6,339 bases of DNA. It comes from Candidatus Omnitrophota bacterium. GTDB taxonomy: Bacteria; Omnitrophota; Koll11; Aquiviventales; Aquiviventaceae. The first letter of the stretch is position 1. Every line of letters starts with the position of its first letter. The stretch is taken from contig JAHFGU010000095.1 in the NCBI GenBank assembly GCA_023247285.1, forward strand, positions 1 to 6,339. Reading direction: 5' to 3'. Shown here one piece after another: positions 4,667 through 6,339 of this stretch. Both the position numbers and the translations under genes were made by a program. The notes beneath the pieces were generated by a model. It ran no database searches, was not told where the DNA came from, and saw nothing but the letters and a program-made list of their open reading frames with translations.

Positions 4667-6334
4667 ATGCTGCCGATTGAAGAGCGCCTGAGCCAGCTGT
4701 TGCGCCGCGTGCTGCTCCAGGAGGAGGCCGGCTCGGCTGCGCCAGAGCTGGCCTCGGCCGCTGCGGTGCTCTGGCAGATCCCGAAAGACCCCTCCTTCGG
4801 CGACCTGTCCAACGCCGTGTCATTTAAAGTAGCCGCCCTTCGCAAACAGCCGCCGCAGCAGATCGCCGAAACCCTGTCCCAGCGCCTGGGCGAGACGTGC
4901 CGCGCGGACGGACTCGGGTCGTGGGTGGAGCGCGTCGAGGCCAAGGCCGGGTTCCTCAATATCTTCCTCTCGCAGAAGGCGCTCACCGTGGTGCTGCAGG
5001 AGGTGTTGCGGCGAGGGCCGCGGTATGGGACCTGCCCGCGGACGCGCGAGGCGGTCAACATCGAATTCGTCAGCGCCAACCCCACCGGCCCGCTGAGCGT
5101 GGCGCACGGCCGGCAGGCGGCGGTAGGGGATGTGCTAGCACGGCTGCTGCGCGCGCAGGGCGTGCGCGTGACCACGGAATACTACCTGAATGATGAGGGC
5201 CGGCAGATCGAGCTGCTTGGCCGCTCGCTGCGCGCCCGGTACCTGCAGGCCCTGGGCAGGGAGGAGCCGTTTCCGGACGACGGGTACCACGGCGAGTACG
5301 TGGCGGCGCACGGACGGCAGCTCGCGCAGCGGCGCGGCGGCCGCCTCGCGGAGAAGCCGCTCGACGCCTTCATGGCGATCGGCATGGCCGTCCAGCTCCG
5401 GGAGATCCGCGCGGTGCTGGACCGCTTCGGCCTGCGGTTCGACCGGTGGACGAGCCAGCGCCGGCTGCGCACCTCGGGCCGCATCGACGCGGCCCTGGCA
5501 GCGCTCACGGCGCACGGCGCGCTCTATGCGGCGGACGAAGCGATGTGGTTCGCCTCCACGAAGTTCGGGGACGACAAGGACCGGGTGGTGCGCAAGCGCG
5601 ACGGCGAGCTCACGTACCTGGCCCCGGACATCGCGTATCACCGCTGGAAATTCCAGCGCGGCTATGACCGGATCGTGAATCTCTGGGGGCCGGACCACCA
5701 TGGCTACATCGCGCGGGTCAAGGCGGCGATGACCGCGCTCGGCCTGCCGGCGGACCGGCTGACGGTGCGCATCGTCCAGCTGGTGACGCTCTCGCGCCGG
5801 GGCAAACCGGTGCCGATGTCCAAGCGGCAGGGCGAGTTCGTCACCTTCCGCGAGGTGCTCGAGGAGGTGGGCGTGGACGCCACGCGCTTCTTCTTTTTGA
5901 TGCGCACCGCGGAGAGCCATCTCGACTTCGATCTGGACCTGGCCACGGCCCAGTCGCAGGAGAATCCGGTGTACTACATTCAATATGCGCACGCCCGCAT
6001 CTGCAGCATCCTGGCGAAGAGCCGCCTGCCTTGGTGGGCGGCATCACGGCCGGATCTGCGCCTGCTGACCGAGCCGGAAGAGCGGCTGCTCGTCCGGTGG
6101 CTGTTCCAGTACCCCATCGTGCTGCGCTTGTGCGCCGGAGCGCTGGAGCCGCACGGGGTGACCGCGTATCTCCGCCGGCTGGCGGAGACCTTTCACGTGT
6201 TTTACACCAAGCACCGCGTCATCAGCGATGATCGGCGGCGGTCCGCCGCCCGGCTGGCCCTGGTCCGCGCCACCCGCCAGGTGTGCGCCAATGGGTTGGC
6301 CCTGCTGGGCATCACCGCGCCCAGACGGATGTAA
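4667..6334 (+). CDS. argS: Arginyl-tRNA synthetase with variant HIGH motif
   Basis: ArgRS, a class I synthetase, charges tRNA-Arg with arginine in the cytoplasm; it needs the tRNA for amino-acid activation. The 555-aa product is close to the 577 aa of E. coli and appears complete. The N-terminal additive domain covers about residues 1-115 (DPSFGDLSNAVSFKVA, GFLNIFLS). The catalytic core begins with NIEFVSANPTGPLSVAHGR; the HxGH signature appears as Ser144-Val145-Ala146-His147. Next come YYLNDEGRQIELLGRSL, LAPDIAYHRWKF and NLWGPDHHGYIARVKAA. The KMSK loop reads PMSK (residues 383-386) followed by RQGEFVTF. The DALR-type anticodon-binding domain starts near ENPVYYIQYAHARICSIL and ends with the usual LALLGITAPRRM. 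No Shine-Dalgarno sequence is seen before ATG 4667, but the N-terminus fits the family. It follows rsfS after 57 nt. Confidence 0.97.
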   Translation: MLPIEERLSQLLRRVLLQEEAGSAAPELASAAAVLWQIPKDPSFGDLSNAVSFKVAALRKQPPQQIAETLSQRLGETCRADGLGSWVERVEAKAGFLNIFLSQKALTVVLQEVLRRGPRYGTCPRTREAVNIEFVSANPTGPLSVAHGRQAAVGDVLARLLRAQGVRVTTEYYLNDEGRQIELLGRSLRARYLQALGREEPFPDDGYHGEYVAAHGRQLAQRRGGRLAEKPLDAFMAIGMAVQLREIRAVLDRFGLRFDRWTSQRRLRTSGRIDAALAALTAHGALYAADEAMWFASTKFGDDKDRVVRKRDGELTYLAPDIAYHRWKFQRGYDRIVNLWGPDHHGYIARVKAAMTALGLPADRLTVRIVQLVTLSRRGKPVPMSKRQGEFVTFREVLEEVGVDATRFFFLMRTAESHLDFDLDLATAQSQENPVYYIQYAHARICSILAKSRLPWWAASRPDLRLLTEPEERLLVRWLFQYPIVLRLCAGALEPHGVTAYLRRLAETFHVFYTKHRVISDDRRRSAARLALVRATRQVCANGLALLGITAPRRM

Positions 6335-6339
6335 CCCCC

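Noticed and set aside
5135..5992. Minus-strand open frame of 285 codons opposite argS.
   Set aside because: It is a low-complexity Arg/His-rich shadow of the argS codons.

Overview
This is a GC-rich (by eye roughly two-thirds G+C) stretch of bacterial chromosome. All genes lie on the + strand and are tightly packed: proB (3' part only), proA, nadD, a CNNM/CBS-domain membrane protein, a very small zinc-ribbon protein of the DUF5679 type, rsfS and argS. The block proB-proA-nadD-rsfS, usually preceded by obgE, is a well-known conserved cluster in many bacteria. The window therefore looks like core, vertically inherited genome rather than a mobile or defence island. The source is most likely an uncultured or candidate-phylum type of bacterium. 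The HIGH-motif variant in ArgRS, the DUF5679 protein and the GC-rich coding style would fit groups such as Omnitrophota, Nitrospirota or NC10, but this is a guess and the sequence alone does not settle the lineage.

Layout. Bases 1-2103 hold the two consecutive proline-biosynthesis genes, glutamate 5-kinase and gamma-glutamyl phosphate reductase, overlapping by 8 nt. Bases 2104-2291 are the only sizeable gene-poor gap. It is largely filled by a 130-bp imperfect palindrome with perfect 10-bp terminal inverted repeats and a 13-bp central stem. The same gap carries a 51-codon open frame with a good ribosome binding site that ends 3 nt before nadD. Bases 2292-3906 hold nadD (NAD biosynthesis) and, 13 nt later, a CNNM-CBS membrane protein that lacks the usual C-terminal CorC/HlyC domain. 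Bases 3907-3990 contain a convincing sigma-70-type promoter followed by a strong Shine-Dalgarno sequence. These drive the 46-aa zinc-ribbon protein (3991-4131), a real gene easily missed because of its size. rsfS (ribosomal silencing factor) and argS (arginyl-tRNA synthetase) follow with short gaps.

How the genes fit together. The left half is probably one operon, proBA-nadD-cnnm. The right half, DUF5679-rsfS-argS, is probably read from the promoter near 3916-3945 with possible read-through from upstream. The common theme is growth-linked housekeeping: proline and NAD synthesis, ribosome subunit control and tRNA charging. No RNA gene, CRISPR array, insertion sequence with a transposase or phage gene is visible. 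The items most worth a second look are the palindromic element with its overlapping small ORF, the altered HIGH and KMSK signatures of ArgRS, and the shortened CNNM protein.
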